A DNA stretch of 64,000 bases from Podarcis raffonei. Its lineage: Eukaryota; Chordata; Lepidosauria; Squamata; Lacertidae. Positions 46,066 through 60,969 of the stretch are shown here, one piece after another. The notes under the pieces were generated by a model. That model ran no database searches and had not been told where the DNA came from. It worked only from the letters and a program-made list of their open reading frames with translations. Both the position numbers and the translations under genes were made by a program. Location of the stretch: assembly GCF_027172205.1 (NCBI RefSeq), contig NC_070612.1, positions 28,917,183 through 28,981,182 of the forward strand, in the 5' to 3' direction. How positions within the stretch are numbered: position 1 is the first letter of the stretch; each line of letters begins with the position of its first letter.

Positions 46066-49000
46066 CTGCAATAAATAAAAACTGATTTTAAAACCATAAA
46101 TTTTATTTCAATGTTGCATTCAAATGCATATCACATACTAAAAATAAAAATGCACAGGCAAAATCTCTAGCAACCCTCTTCTCAGGCATAACTCATAATT
46201 TGCCATCTAGCGAACAAAAAAGCCTCAATACCATAATAATAATAATAATAATAAATACCATAAATCTTTGTACAGCAAGAACAGACAGACAAGTGCTTAA
46301 TTAAGGAATGCATAGGACAAGCATTTTTTCAGGCCTCTGTCTGGTAAGGCCAGTGATATAACGATGGAGCTAACTCAACCAGTTTGTGTCTGATAACAAT
46401 ACAGATTTTTGCATATATATATATTGGGAGGAGGACACTTTTTAGTAGTCCAAGAGTATCAGCTGGACTGTTTCAGGCTTGTCTCAAAAGTAAAACAAAC
46501 AAACACTTTAAAACATAAAGATGACAACAGGCACAATCCACTAAAATGACTGAAAATTAAGCAATAAGTGATGCAGTATAGCAGTGAGAGTTTGAGCTGA
46601 AGTCCCCAGTTAAAACCTCACATCAACCATAAACTCAAGGCCATTTGATCTTGTGCATGTACAGTGATCCCCTCACTTACGTGGGGGTTATGTTCCAGGT
46701 CCCCATGCGCATAATTGTAATCATGTAAAGTGGGGAGCATGCTACTTTAACAGGGAGAGAGAGAGAGAGACGCACGTGCATTCAGATAATTAAAAGCAAG
46801 ATTTACCTGAAAATGGAGCTGTACCTTTTCCATCTCCACACCCAAGAATTTAGCTTTGATATCAAAGTCACCCACTTCTTCACCAGGTGTAATTTCAAAC
46901 ATCACATTCTTAAACCTTAGAAGAGAAAAAAAAAAATAAAAAATGTAAATAAAGTTATAAGATAGTCAATTAAATGTTTAATAGTGAAAGAGCAGAGCAA
47001 ATGTTCTGAAAATACTGGGTGCAAAACCTACTGGTTAGGCTGAAGTTCATCAATGCCTAGTATAACCCCCTTTTCATGCAGGCGAGCTGCTGTATACTTC
47101 AGCGAAATGTTCTTGAGTTTGTTTCCTTTCTCCTCTTGTTTCCCATTTAATTTGATTGATCTCCGTGAATTTCTGTAAAGTGTGAAAGATGTAAGCAGGT
47201 ATTAGCCCACATACAACATTACCTTCCCTAATAAAGGCAGATGCTTTTAGAACAATTAATCAAATTAATATTCTTCCTACATGCTATCTGTTTTTAGAAC
47301 AAAGGCAACCATAACTTGCCACAGGATAAGGGTTTGTTGGAACACGTTTTGGAACAGTATGTTCATGAGTAAAAGCAGTAATATTTTAGGACTGAGGAAT
47401 CAATTGTTTCCACCCCATTACTTTTCATCACTCACCTCTGCTGCTGGGAAGAGTCAGGTGATACAGAATGTCCAGCTGCCACCGCTTAGGTAAGAGGTAG
47501 GGAATGTGGCCCTCCATACCTCTCTAATTGGCTCTCAGAACATGCACACATTGTCCCACCCTCTTTTGCCTCTGTTCCCACTCACCACTGGCACCTCAGA
47601 ACATTACTCAGGAGGGATCAAGTAACCATGGCTGTACCACTATGCAGATAAGTTAGCACTGCCAAAACTTAATTCTGTTTTGGTTGGTGAGATGGATGGA
47701 AGAGCCAACCTGATGGTGAGGGAATTTATCAATTATATTTTATCCCTCCACAGACACACACATATGTGTGAGTTAAAAAAAAAAAAGAACAGTATGTCCA
47801 GGCACACTTTTTCATAACAAGAATACAAAGCTGAAAATGAATGAACTGCAGCTAAAATATTATGTTCAATTTTTCACATGGTCTAGTCCTTCCCCTGCCC
47901 ATCCCCCTAATATTCTTAAGTCTTCTTGAGTCTTCAGAGAGTAGCTGGAAGTGGAGATGCAAAAAAAGGGTCCTCCTTTCCTTCCACTCTGCAGTTTTAA
48001 TCAGAACTCTTAGGCGCAATACTGCACCCAGAGCTCACAAACAGCTCACCCTAATGAAATTTCCTGTCACAAAATGCATCTAGAACAATGGCAGTTTCGA
48101 ACACTGACCCCAAGTCTTACATTAAAGCATGGGTCAGTGTTTGTTTTCAAGGGATTTCTAGTGATTCAACTATCCAGGCCCGTCAGCAGAAGCCAGAGCA
48201 AGGACTCCTGCTAGCACAGGCATCCCCAACCTGCGGCCCTCCAGAAGTTTTGGCCTACAACTCCCATGATCCCTAGCTAACAGGACCAGTGGTCAGGGAT
48301 GATGGGAATTGTAGTCCAAAACATCTGGAGGGCCAAAGGTTGGGGATGCCTGTGCTAGCATAACAAGGCTTCCACCACCCTCTCCTCCATCCCCTGATCT
48401 GTTCTGGAGGGCTCGGTGAACTCCCAAAACGGATGCAGGGAGAACAGAATAAAGATCATTATGTGGAGCAAGCAGAAATGCTTCTGTTGATGGAACAACA
48501 TCTTTAGTGCTACATTTAATTCCATCCTGTAACTTGATAATATTGAAGCTTTCTACCTATGATGCTAAAGTGCTGAATTTTCTTTAAAAAAAAGTATTTC
48601 ACTTACTTTCTTGTCAAGTTATCTAAACAGGTTTTGATATAAGTGTTGTAATAATTTATTTGATCTTCATAAAAAGCTTTCTTGGAATTGAGTGCATTTA
48701 GTGTCTGCTGGAGTTTCACTAGTTCTGCTTTTCGATGCTGTCTGTATCTTCGTTGATTTCTGATATCCTAAAGAAAGTTTTCACATATTTAAAGAAAGTT
48801 TTCACATAATTAGTTGATTTCTTTTACATGGCAAACATGCATTATTATTTTTTACTTCTACAGAGGTGTCAGGCTTCTCATTTAATTGATGGGGAATGCT
48901 TTTGTAAGCAAACTACCTGTTCTTGAGTACTTCCATTGAGCAATGAATGATTCCAGCTAAACTGCTATGGAGAATCTGATGGCTATAGGAGTCATACAGA

Positions 49001-49187
49001 TTTGTATCCAATGTTGTGAAAGTGGAAAGCAGCTTGTGAAACCGTGTCTACTCTTCCCTTCCTCCCCCTCCCCAATAACCCTTTACAGACAGTGAGAGTG
49101 GCTACTAAACATTACAGGCTGCTGTGAAATGATGGAATTGCCCAAAATTTAGTGGAGGAGAACTAGCACCATGCTTACAAGGAAACT

Positions 49188-49226
<39 letters not shown>

Positions 49227-52200
49227 GCAGTACGGTTGAATTATTTTCTTTTTAGTATCAATGGGGAAACATAGTTGGAGAAATTTAACAATATTCAAAG
49301 TACCTTTGCTATTTCATTGATTATTTCCTGGTACTTATTTTCGGATGAAACCAGTCCAGCCTGTTCCAGTGTCCGGAGATTCCTCTGGATTTTCCTTTTC
49401 TTTTGCTCTAGTGGTAGCTGCCCTTCTTCAAGAATAGATTGACTGTGTTTCATTTTTTCTGGAGTTTTAGAATCCAAGATTGCACGTTTTTCAATTATTT
49501 TTAAGTGCTCAGCTTCCTAAGAGAAAGAGCAGTTTACACCTTTATACAAACAATGAAGCCTATTAACTATGCATGCATTAACCTCATGGGTGTTATAACT
49601 TTCCCACGTGGATTAATTAGCTTTTGGATTAGTCCAGCTTTCCAGACAGAATTGGACACCCAGTTCCTTCAACCTTTCCTGTAATGGCTACTCTTCTAGA
49701 TGTATTTTCCTACCCCTAATAATTCTTTCCAGCTTGTATGACATTTCAAAAATATATCACAATTAGACAAACTGTATATTTAGTTTCTTACAGTGATATC
49801 TGAAGATTCTGAAGAATAACATTACATAAAGTGGGTAGAGGTTTTAAACACAAGTGTTCCCATGAAATTTCCTGGCTTCCCCATAAAGTTTATGTTCATG
49901 TGGCAAGCCAAATAAACTCAAGTTCAAACTACTTCATTTCATATACAAAGCCCATATTTTTCTTCTTCCTGGAAAACTAGTGAAACACCAACAGAACATT
50001 TTAAGCAAGTTAAAACAAACACCTGCAGGTAACTGTGCTGTAGAGCCCATAAAGTCTGATGCTAAGTTTGAGCTGTAAACTCAAATGTGCATTTGGAAGG
50101 AATTCCTACAGAAATCACCATAATACAAGAGTATTGTACAATGAGAAAATGCTGGGATATCAATGTATTTTAAAATGCTATATGCAATTATTACTGACAT
50201 ATTTAGAAATAATGTATCAAAGCTTTAATCAAGAGCCAGCATGCAATGGCTAGATAGTAAGATCTGGATCACAAAAACCCAGGTTCACTGTTCCACCCAG
50301 GCATAAGTTACCTTAGTGGGTTGTTGAGAGGATAAAACAGCAGGGGAGCGGGGGATAAGGGACATATACACTGCCAAAAGTCTCTTAGAGATGGGACATG
50401 GGGGAATATTACAGTGGTACCTCAGGTTACATACGCTTCAGGTTTCATACGCTTCAGGTTACAGACTCCACTAACCCAGAAATAGTACCTCAGGTTAAGA
50501 ACTTTGCTTCAGGATGAGAACAGAAATCGTGCTCTGGCGGCCCGGCGGCAGCGGGAGGCCCCATTAGCTAAAGTGGTGCTTCAGGTTAAGAACAGTTTCA
50601 GGTTAAGAACGGACCTCCGGAACGAATTAAGTAGTTAACCTGAGGTACAACTGTATTTGTTTGTTTGTTTAATTTGTATACCACCCTTCATCCAATGATC
50701 CCAGGGTAGTTCACAGCAGAAAAATACAAAATGAGAATACAAAATAGATAATCAAGCAAAAACAAATGCATAACCCCCCTTTTACAAACACATTTGAAAA
50801 GCAATAGAATGTTGATCAACCAAACGCCTACTTGAGAAAACATTTTTGACTGGTGCCTAAAGATATGTAATGAAGGCGCCAGGCAAACCTCCCTGGGGAG
50901 AACATTCCACAAATGGGGAACCACCACAGAAAAGGCCTGTTCTCATGTTGTCACCTTCTGGACCTCTCATGGAGGCGGCACACAAATGAGGGCCTTGAAT
51001 GATAATTGCACGTTGAAGGCTGATTCATACCGGGAGAGGCGGTCCTTGAGATATTGAGGTCCTGAGCCTTTTAAGACTTTATAGGGCAAAACCAGCACTT
51101 TGAATTGGGCGTGGAGGCTAATCGGCAGCCAGTGCAGTCAGGCCAGGATGGGTGTAATATGCTCAAACCGTCTTTTTATGGTGAGCAACCTGGCTGCTGA
51201 ATTCTGCACCGGCTGAAGTTTCTGAACTGTCTTCAGAGGCAGCTCTCAATATAACACATTGCAGTAATATAACAGAGGTGACCTGAGCATAAACAACAGA
51301 AGTTAGGCGATCCCTGTCCAGATAGGGGCACTGGCCGAGGCTGATGAAAAGCACTGCACCACTGATGCCACATGAGCCTCAAGTGACCTAGAAGTACTCC
51401 AAAGCTCCCAAGTGTAATCCCATCCCAAGTGTAATCCCATCAAGAGCAGGCAACCTTCCATCCATCTGGTCTCGGGAACCACCCACTAACAGTGTCTCAG
51501 TCATATCTGATGAAATGATCTCTTCTCTTCTTTCCACCATATGCTGTTCTGGGGTTTCTCCAGACCTCCCACAGTCAATTGGGGAGAGGATGTTCAGGGG
51601 GAGAAGAGGGGTGGGGAGCCCTCTTTCACTAGTTGAATCTACCCTATATGTCTTCAGATTCCAAACATTTTGCAAAGATGCCAAAACAGAAGAGTACATT
51701 TTGTTTTAAGGCCTGGTTACCAACAGTAAAACCGAAGTTATTCTACTCAGATAGAAGAAGGATTAGATTCAGGTAGGTAGCCATGTTGGTCTGATGCAGT
51801 TGAAAAAAAGAAGGGGGGGGGGAGAAGGATTAGTTACCTGAATTTCAGTTGCTGGTGTTTCCAGGATTTTTACAAGTGTCTCTCCTGGCTGAGTTCGTAT
51901 CACATCAATAATAAGCCTTTTTGTCCTTAACGAGGGAAAAAGTTGGAAAATTCTGAATTATTACGATTTTTACAGAAAGGCATTTCAGTATCAAACAACA
52001 TCATCCAACGATGTCCACCCAACTGCACAACTGATTTCCACTTGCAAGCAGAGTCTTTTTCTCACTCTCCAATTTCTCACTCTCCAATTTCCTGCATCGC
52101 CACAAATCCCAAGGTTCCCTCAACCCCTCAGAGAAGACGGCAGTGGAAGGGAAACACTGGACATTATCTAACAGTTTAATACAAATACCAAAACTTAAAC

Positions 52201-54143
52201 ATTCTTCTTCTTGGCAATAGTCACCGTAAATGGAATATTTTAAGGACGGAAGTGTCGGAAATATTAAAATTCTAAAACCAGGCAAGAATATTTTTATTCA
52301 CTCAGACATTCAATCACACAGCATGAACTGGTTTTAGCTGTGGTTTTACCCACTTGGCTGTATTTTTGGACTGGATGTATGTTTTTGATCAGTTTGGCAT
52401 TTTGTTTAATTCTGATATTATATCAATATTTTTGCTAAATGTCACGGGAAAACGTGTGCATAAATAATTAAAAATATAAACCCGGTGGGGTGGGGTGGAG
52501 GGAAGGGCTCTAGATGTCTGAAAGTGGGGGAAAGCTGTGCCATTTTACTCTCTCTGCATCAACCTTATGACGTAAAATGGCAGCAGAGGGTAAAAGTACA
52601 AGTTAATTTTGACCACATTTGTACTCTGAATATATGTGCCTTTTTATTTAAAGAAGTTCTTCCAGTGTATCTTTCCTTCTAACAGTGAAAAATTCAAGAC
52701 AGCTGTTTCCTATGGTTCTCTGTGAAGTCTTATCTGTATCCTGTTCTTCAAACATCCTCTTTTTCACAAAACCTTATTAGGGAACAGTTCTTGTGTGTTC
52801 TTTCTATAGGTTTTCCAAGAGTATCCCATTGTAAAGTTGCCTCTGAATACCAATATACAAACCCAACATTTACATTTTGAGGTGTCCATATACAGTGTGA
52901 TTCTGTTTGATTAAAAGGTGCAGACTTTGCTTCGGAATATGTAATAGGGCTTGGGAAAACGCTCAATTACCGTATTTTTCGCACCATAGGGTGCACCGGA
53001 CCATAGGGCACACCTAGTTTTGGGAGGCGGAAAACAAGAAAAAACTATTCTGAACCCCAGAAGCCAGAACAGCAAGAGGGATCTGGCTTCTGGGATACCG
53101 TGTGGCTGTTCTGGCTTCTGGGGTAACCGCGCCAAGCCTCTTCAGGGCAGTGGGATGAAGGCTCCCCCTGACCAAAGAGGCTGCGCAGGGCTAAAGCAGA
53201 AGCCAGGACAGACGCGTTGCTGAAGGGGCACTGCGCCTTCTCTCTCTCTGCGCAGCGCCCCTCCATCACAGGAGAGGCGCTGCGCAGAGAGGGAGAAGGT
53301 GCAGCGCCCTTCAGCGAAGCTGGAGAAGGAACAGAAGGAGACCCTTCTGTTCCTCCTCGGGCTTCGCTGGACAGGCGCGTCGCTGCGAAGCGGGAGGAGG
53401 AACAGGAGACCCTCCTGTTCCTCCTCCGGCTTCCAGGACAGGCGCGTCGCGGTGAAGCCAAGGAGCCTGCATTCGCTCCATAGGACGCACACACATTTCC
53501 CCTTCATTTTTGGAGGGGGAAAAGTGCGTCCTATAGAGCGAAAAATACGGTATTTGCTTATTGGTTTGCCATCTGTCTATTGAATCCCTTTTGCTGAGCA
53601 CACTTTCATGGGAGCTCTACTGATTTCAGTGTGTGCCACTGTGATTAGGTCTTGAACCAAGGATTTAAAAATAATTTAAAGAATGACACTTTATCATACA
53701 ACTGCTTGCATGGCTTCAAATACTAAATCTTCCTTAGCATAAATTATATATATTGTCCTTAAATGTCTGCTCGTCTATTTAAGGCTCACATAGAATGGAA
53801 GGTTTTCTTTGGCACAAGGCAATAAATTGTACAATTAGTAGCAAATTACAGTAGTAAAATTCAGCAAAAGCATTATTAAAAAAACATACTTCATCATCAG
53901 GCCCTTAATATCTTGTTCTTCATCTTCCCGTAAGTCATACTTCCTGGTCAGTGAAAGAGAGATTTCTGTCTTCACAAGCTGACCTAAAGTGTTTTCCTTG
54001 TTTGGGTCATTGGGATCTACAGCACCTTCCCCTGTAGAGGGGAGGAAAAAAGTGTAATTTAGGATTGTAAAGAGAGATTAAATTTGGAACAAACTAAAAA
54101 CAGAGGAAGATATTATATAGCCATGGGTTTGTGTACTCTACAC

Positions 54144-54190
<47 letters not shown>

Positions 54191-57100
54191 TCTACACCAA
54201 AGCAAGCAATATTCAGAATCTTTTATGTACAGTTAAGAATATGTATTCAAAGTTGATAGATCCTTCCATCCCTTATTGGGAAGAGCAAGGCTGTCTGATA
54301 CTTCCCACATAGATATGCTATTATGATGGCACTACATTATTTATCAGCATGTAAAAGCTATAAATAAAAAATTGATTACCCTTATAGTTATTTGATAGCT
54401 AATTTCTAGAAATAGAACAGGTACTTCTAGAAGATGTGCACAAACCAAACCATCATCTAGTTCAAGGCCTACTTTTATTTTACATCCATATACAAGTTAG
54501 GTCTATCTTTCAAGTACGTATTTGTTTTGTTAGCTCACCAAGGAATGTCTCCACATCAGGAACTTCCCCCAGTCCTTCCAGGAGCTCATTTAAGACATCG
54601 TTTTTGTCAGGAGCAATGGCATCCTGATGCTCTAGCAAAAGCTGTAAAGAAAATTGCCCTTGTTGAAACTTTTGCAAAATCTGGCATGTTACTGTATGGT
54701 ATTATTAACTCATATATCTATTTTGATAGAAGTCCATTTTTTTTTTGTTGGGCTATTCAGTACTCCTAAAAACAGCTAGTAGATTAGAAGCTACAAATTT
54801 AATAAGTAATAATATTAATAAAACTTCACCAACACTAACACATATTTATGCAAACCCCATAAGCTTTAGAAGGTGTTTACTTCCACTTACATGTGCCTGT
54901 TATCAATCTGTTTGCAAAACGATACTCAAATTATCTCATTTTGCAAATTTTATTCCCATATTCCAAAAACTCCACAACCCAAATTTAATAGGTACTATTT
55001 CAGTGCTTTCTAATTCTCCTTGGCACACACTTACTGAATGTGTGTTGATAATTTCTTCAATAGAAATGTATATAACTGGCTTGCTTAGTGTCACCATATC
55101 AGAGTATTCATCAATATTGAATTTTTCTTCAGGTTCAGGAACGCCACATGCTGCTTGAAAAAAATTCCTGAGGAGGAAAGGAAATTGTAATTTCATTGAA
55201 CCAGATTGGAGTTAAGTCTTTCCACACACAAATCTACTCTTGCCCCTGGTCCCAAGATTTATTCATTTTAACAGGAGAATTTAGGGCAGGAAAAATGGTT
55301 GTTGTTGCCATTGTTAAACAATTCGCAGCCGGAAACCCTTGCTGATCTACTTCAAGTCACCCACAGATAAATCAGTACATTCTGCCTACCCCTGATCGAT
55401 ACTAAAGCCACCTTGAGGCCATACAGCCAAAAGACAGAATTTCTTTTAAATTTAAACAAAATCCCTCACTACTTAAGGCAGGCTTCCTCAAAGTCAGTTT
55501 TGAGACTACAGTTCCCATCATCCCTGACCACTGAGTCCTGCTAGCTAGGGATCATGGGAGTTGTAGGCCAAAAACATCTGGAGGGCCGAATTTGAGGAAG
55601 CCTGACTTAAGGTTTCAAGCAAGATTGCCACATGCACTGAAATAACAACCAAAGAAAAAGCCTATTGGATCAGGCCAATGTCCCATCTAGGACCAGCATC
55701 CTGTTCCCACAGTGGTCAACCGGATGCCTGTGGCAAGCCTGCCAGCTGGACATGGGCACAAAACCACTCTGCCCACTTGTGATTCCCAGCATCTGGTACT
55801 CACGAGGCACAATGCCTCTGACACTGGAGGTAGAACACAACTGTGCTTAGTAGTCATGGATAGCCTTGTCCTCCATGACTCTGTCTAATCTTCTTTTAAG
55901 CCATCTAAAAAGGAGGCCTTTGTAAATATAAAAACGACAAACAGTGCGGCTGACAACTATTTTAATATTCCAGCTAAAAAGTTATTTCTGTACAGTTTAT
56001 TTAAACTCAAAATAATTCCCATGCAATGATGGCACCACTTAAGACTAGCGTTACTTGGACCAAAGAGCACAGCTTTCCCAACGTTTTAGCATGAAATCCA
56101 AGCAATATTTCCTACCATTGTCTTACAAAATAACAAACACACTTCTCTTCTTGGCGGGAAAATTATTTCCCTTAATAAAATATGGTGTGGTAATTATTTT
56201 CCAAGGAAAGTATAACTTGTGCAATGTAATGACAATTACCAATTAAGCTGGACAGTTTGCATTAAAACGTCAGTGTGCATGAATTCGCATGACAAGCTGA
56301 AATAGTAAGAAATCTATTTTCAAAACACCAAGAAAAGTATTTAGGTTATCTACAGAATACCAAAGTCTATGAGAAGCCTAACTGGCTACTGACATCTACA
56401 AAAGGTAAATCTCACAACAAAGTTTACTGTTCACACCCCTACTTTGCACAGACCTGAATTTCTCGTATGTCTGAGAGAGGTAACTGTTCATCGATGAGAG
56501 ATGTGCATTTTCCCCTTCGAAGAGGTTGTTTGAGGCAGCATGTTGAAGGACTTTGGCCACACAACCCAAATTTCTCCTCTGATCAGAATGGATCTGGCCT
56601 CCAGCTGTCATGTCTATGATGTCAAAACCATCAGGTGCGACAATGGCTGGATTCATAAATCGATAGTACAGGAGATTTCCAATGATCTATGGGAGGAAAG
56701 CATTTTCAGATAGGACTTCTCCTTAGAATGTTTATGCAGTCCTTAATATGTTTTTTTTTAAAAAAAAACTTTTTATTTGTTATGAACACAAGTCAAAGGT
56801 TTGGGTGGGTGGGGGGTTGGGGTAAATGTTTGACACATTAAAAACCCTACTGGGTCTTTTTGCTTCTTATCTTGTTTGAGAACAGTATTTATACTTTAGG
56901 GTCTTATTCACCCATATGAACTTGCCCACATTTTCAGATCAGCTTCTGAGCTCCTATAAGATCTGTTAGGCTGAAGGGTACTTCCCAGTGGTGGCTCCTT
57001 CCCTCTGGAATTCCATTCCAAAAGTTATACAGCTGGCTCCAGCAGTTCAGGTTTCGAAATCTGTTTTCCCTGGCTGCTGATGGGAGCTTTTAAACACCAT

Positions 57101-60100
57101 CTCAAAACTTCTTTACTGGCACTGCTGGCACCATCATTACCTATCAGGCACCAGGCAAAAACATTCCTTTTTCATCAGGCTTTTGTGCTTTTAATTATCT
57201 ACGACCTTGTTGTGTGGGGTGGAATGTTTTGAAAAAATGAATTTTCTTTAAGATCTTTTTAAAATGCTGGTTTCAGTGTATGTATGGGTTTGGTTTTTGC
57301 TTTAAGAACTGCAAGTCACTTTGAGTTGCTGTGGCAAAAACATACTGATGCTCAAAGACCTTTTAGCCTCTCTCTTAGCCACTGCTAGAATGACAGTGGT
57401 TAGTAGTCGGAAAACTTCATCGTACTTTTCTCTTGCTTCCTGGTACAATTGGATCTGGCAGATTGCCCTTCCTGAAAGGTTAAATCACAATACCAGGGTT
57501 TTGAAAGACCAAACCAAGACAGGTTAAGAGGTTGGAGTAACTTTGTTTCCTTTCATATCCTTCATTAGCAGGAGATATTGGTCCATCATACACTCAAAAG
57601 TCATTCTGGAGGGACTTCTTTAGTGATATGTGTTGAGGAATGTTAAACTCTTCCCAGCTCCTTCCATTCATCCAGAAAATGTAATGGTATAGTGAACAAT
57701 CTGTACAATTAACTTTGTTCTTCTTCTGGTTCATTTTTGCAAATGATGTTTGTTTTATCCTACACATTGTAACATTGTTTGAGGGAATCTCCAGACTGTT
57801 CCTTTTACTGTGGTTGTATTTTGCAATATGTATATGACACAATAATACTGCACGCATGAGAGGTGGATTTTATTCTGCTTTAGTTTGATCCGAGACGCTT
57901 CCCTAATGTTACATTAAAGGTAAAGGGACCCCTGACCATTACGTCCAGTCATGACCGACTCTGGGGTTGTGGCGCTCATCACGCTTTATTGGCTGAGAGA
58001 GCCGGCGTACAGCTTCTGGGTCATGTGGCTAGCATGACTATGCCGCTTCTTGCAAACCAGAGCAGTACCTATTTATCTACTTGCACTTTGTGCTTTTGAA
58101 CTGCTAGGTTGGCAGGAGCAGGGATCGAGCAACAGGAGCTCACCCCGTCACGGGGATTCAAACCGCCAACCTTCTGATCGCAAGTCCTAGGCTCTGTGGT
58201 TTAACCCACAGCGCCACCCGCGTCCCTGCTGTCCAAATGGGCAATAGCATAACAAAAGTGGGGCAAAAGTAAACTGGAACATTTGAGGTATAAAAAGATC
58301 AGCCTATAAAAAGTTACAGGAATTGTCTGCCCTACCAGGAGACACCAAGCATTGAGCCTGTCCCCTTCTGTATGCTAGGTAACTGCTCTACCACTGAGCT
58401 ATGGTCTTCCCCCCACTGCAAGCTGGCCAAGTAAGGGCTGTCATCCTGAGAGGCAAAGTTCAATTTTGAGATTATGGGGGAAATTATGATACACTATGAT
58501 GAAGTACTATAACAAAAGCCTTTTTTTGGGGGGGGGGTAAGTATACCCAAGATAATAGATGTTTTACTTACTGCAATTTATGGAAACAGTTTCACCTACC
58601 TTCAACTAGTGCAATCTCTCCCCCAAATCCTGAAAAGGGGATCTATTTAGACCTCCCCTTACCAGTCTAGATCTTCCTATCAGTCACAGAAATGGCTGCT
58701 GCACAATGTAGATTTCAGCACTCTGGGGGTGCAAGCTTCAAGCTTTTCTGCACCAGCACACTAAGCAAGATGGCTGGCTGTGAAGCAGCTCATCACCTAC
58801 TTTGGGGAAGGGGAACGAGGTGTTCCTGTCTACTTCACTCCCCTCCAAACTGAATTATGAGTCAAATCAATACTTCTAGCCATGTGACAAGGATATTCCT
58901 ACTATAATTGTAGAGACGTTTCTGGATTGGATTGAGGCCACTGTTGTCTTGAAGTTTTAGAAAATAGGTCCACTGCATTAAAAAGATCAGTACGGGCCAT
59001 CTTTACCCTAATGCATTTTTTTTTAGTTAAGGCAGGTTTAACCATCCTTGGATCATTCACTATTTGGGACTACATCTAAAGAAGAGCAGCTATGCCCAGT
59101 TTATGGAAGTACACTTTCTGCCAGGTCTCCTAAGAATATTTTATGTCAGTCTAAAGCTTCAGCTTGGATAAATGCCACATTCCAACATGTTCTACAAACT
59201 TCTTCAGAACAAGTACAGTGGAAAATTATTTCTATGTATTACCTTTACTCTAAGGTCGCAGGAAAATGTATTTGTCCTAATGTTATGACAACTGAAGTCA
59301 CAACTAAAGTTTTGTTTTGTTTTTGTTTTGTAAGTATTCATTATTTTAGGGGAAATAGGCTCACCCCAAAGCACTTATGAATAATCCTGATCTAAAAGCT
59401 GCTATGCTAAGGCAGCAGTTTATAGAATTAAGCATTAGTGTCCTAGAATAACAATAATTAGTTAATTATGAATTGCTTCCCAAGAGGCAGCCTGAAACTA
59501 TTTAGCATAATGAAAACAGATACAAAAACAGATACATATATAAAAACAGTTAAAACAATTGCTTATCAATGTCACTGCTGCTTTCCACACACTACCACTA
59601 GTATGAAAACAGCTGTTAATGATCCCATACAACCTGCTACTCAGGAGCCATTTGATATTGAGCAGGGCAGAGATGTGCCTCTTTGGAGATATGGGAGATG
59701 GATGCACAAAAGCAAAAATGTGAAAAGCTAGGAAGTGACAATTAAAATAGAAAACCTTGCAGCCTTAGAGATTCAACAGCTTGTGTAGAACCATCTCCGA
59801 GAAAGAGTCTATATAAGTAGTAAAGTCCAACAGCACTGATGAGAATCTTTTAGATTCCTTCTCCCTACCCCTCTGAGTTATGCTGCTTCCCCAAGTGCAA
59901 AGAAATTTGCCTGTCGGCATAATCAGAAAGCACAAAGATGCTGACAAACCACCCTCACAAATCTACCTTCAATAGCTCATCTTCTGTGGCCTCTGGAAAT
60001 TTCTCATGGAGCGAGTTCTTCAGAACTTTGGCTATATATCTCATTCCATAACTACATGCAAAAAAACAGATGAAAAAGGAAAATAATGGAAAGATACTTA

Positions 60101-60928
60101 GGATGAAAAATAACTAATTCAAGTTAACAAAAAGACAAAACAAAACAATACATTTTGCTTTAGAACCAACTAAACAAGGTGACACAAAAGAAAATTTACA
60201 TCATGAGTGCTTATTAGATATAAAGTATGCCAGTTTGATGATGGAGAGAGAATACTCCCCTCTGCTGATGAAGTGTTCTTATGAATCAAAGCATATATTT
60301 AAACTAGTATTTTGCAAAAATGAGAGATGGCTTTTAAAAACAACTTGCTTATGGCTTTTCACTTACGGCATTAAGTTCAGAGAGGAGAATATGGAAGCAA
60401 GGACGTTATCAGTTACTGCTCTGAGGCTCTGAATTGAGGACTCCAGTCGATTCACTACTTCCGGATGTGCCAATGCTTGTTCTGTTGTTACATCATAAGG
60501 TAATTTGCTGGGGAAATAGAGAGGAGATGCTATACACAGCAAGAGAATCATGTTTTGAATAGTACACCCCCTGAAAAAGTTACAATAAAATAATTTTATA
60601 TGTCTAATTATTGAATTTGTTCAGCTAGTTTTAATTACTTGCTCAGTTGAGAACTTTGGTCAAGCAGTGAATTATAAACCTGTAACAAATAATTCAAGGT
60701 GGGAAGGAAATCATATTATTAGGGCCTTCTCAGTAGTGACGCCTGCCCTGTGGAATGCCCTCCCATCAAGGAAATAAACAACTACCTGACTTTTAGAAGA
60801 TATCTGAAGGCAGCCCCATTTAGGGAAGTTTTTAATGTTTGATGTTTTATTCTGTTTTTAATGTTCTGTTGAAAGCCACCCAGAGTGGCTGGGGAAGCCC
60901 AGCCAGATTGGCGGGGTAGAAATAATAA

Positions 60929-60969
<41 letters not shown>

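Noticed and set aside
53020-53600. Up to 149-codon open frames on both strands
   Set aside because: Inside the MITE at 52970-53550; repetitive low-complexity translation.
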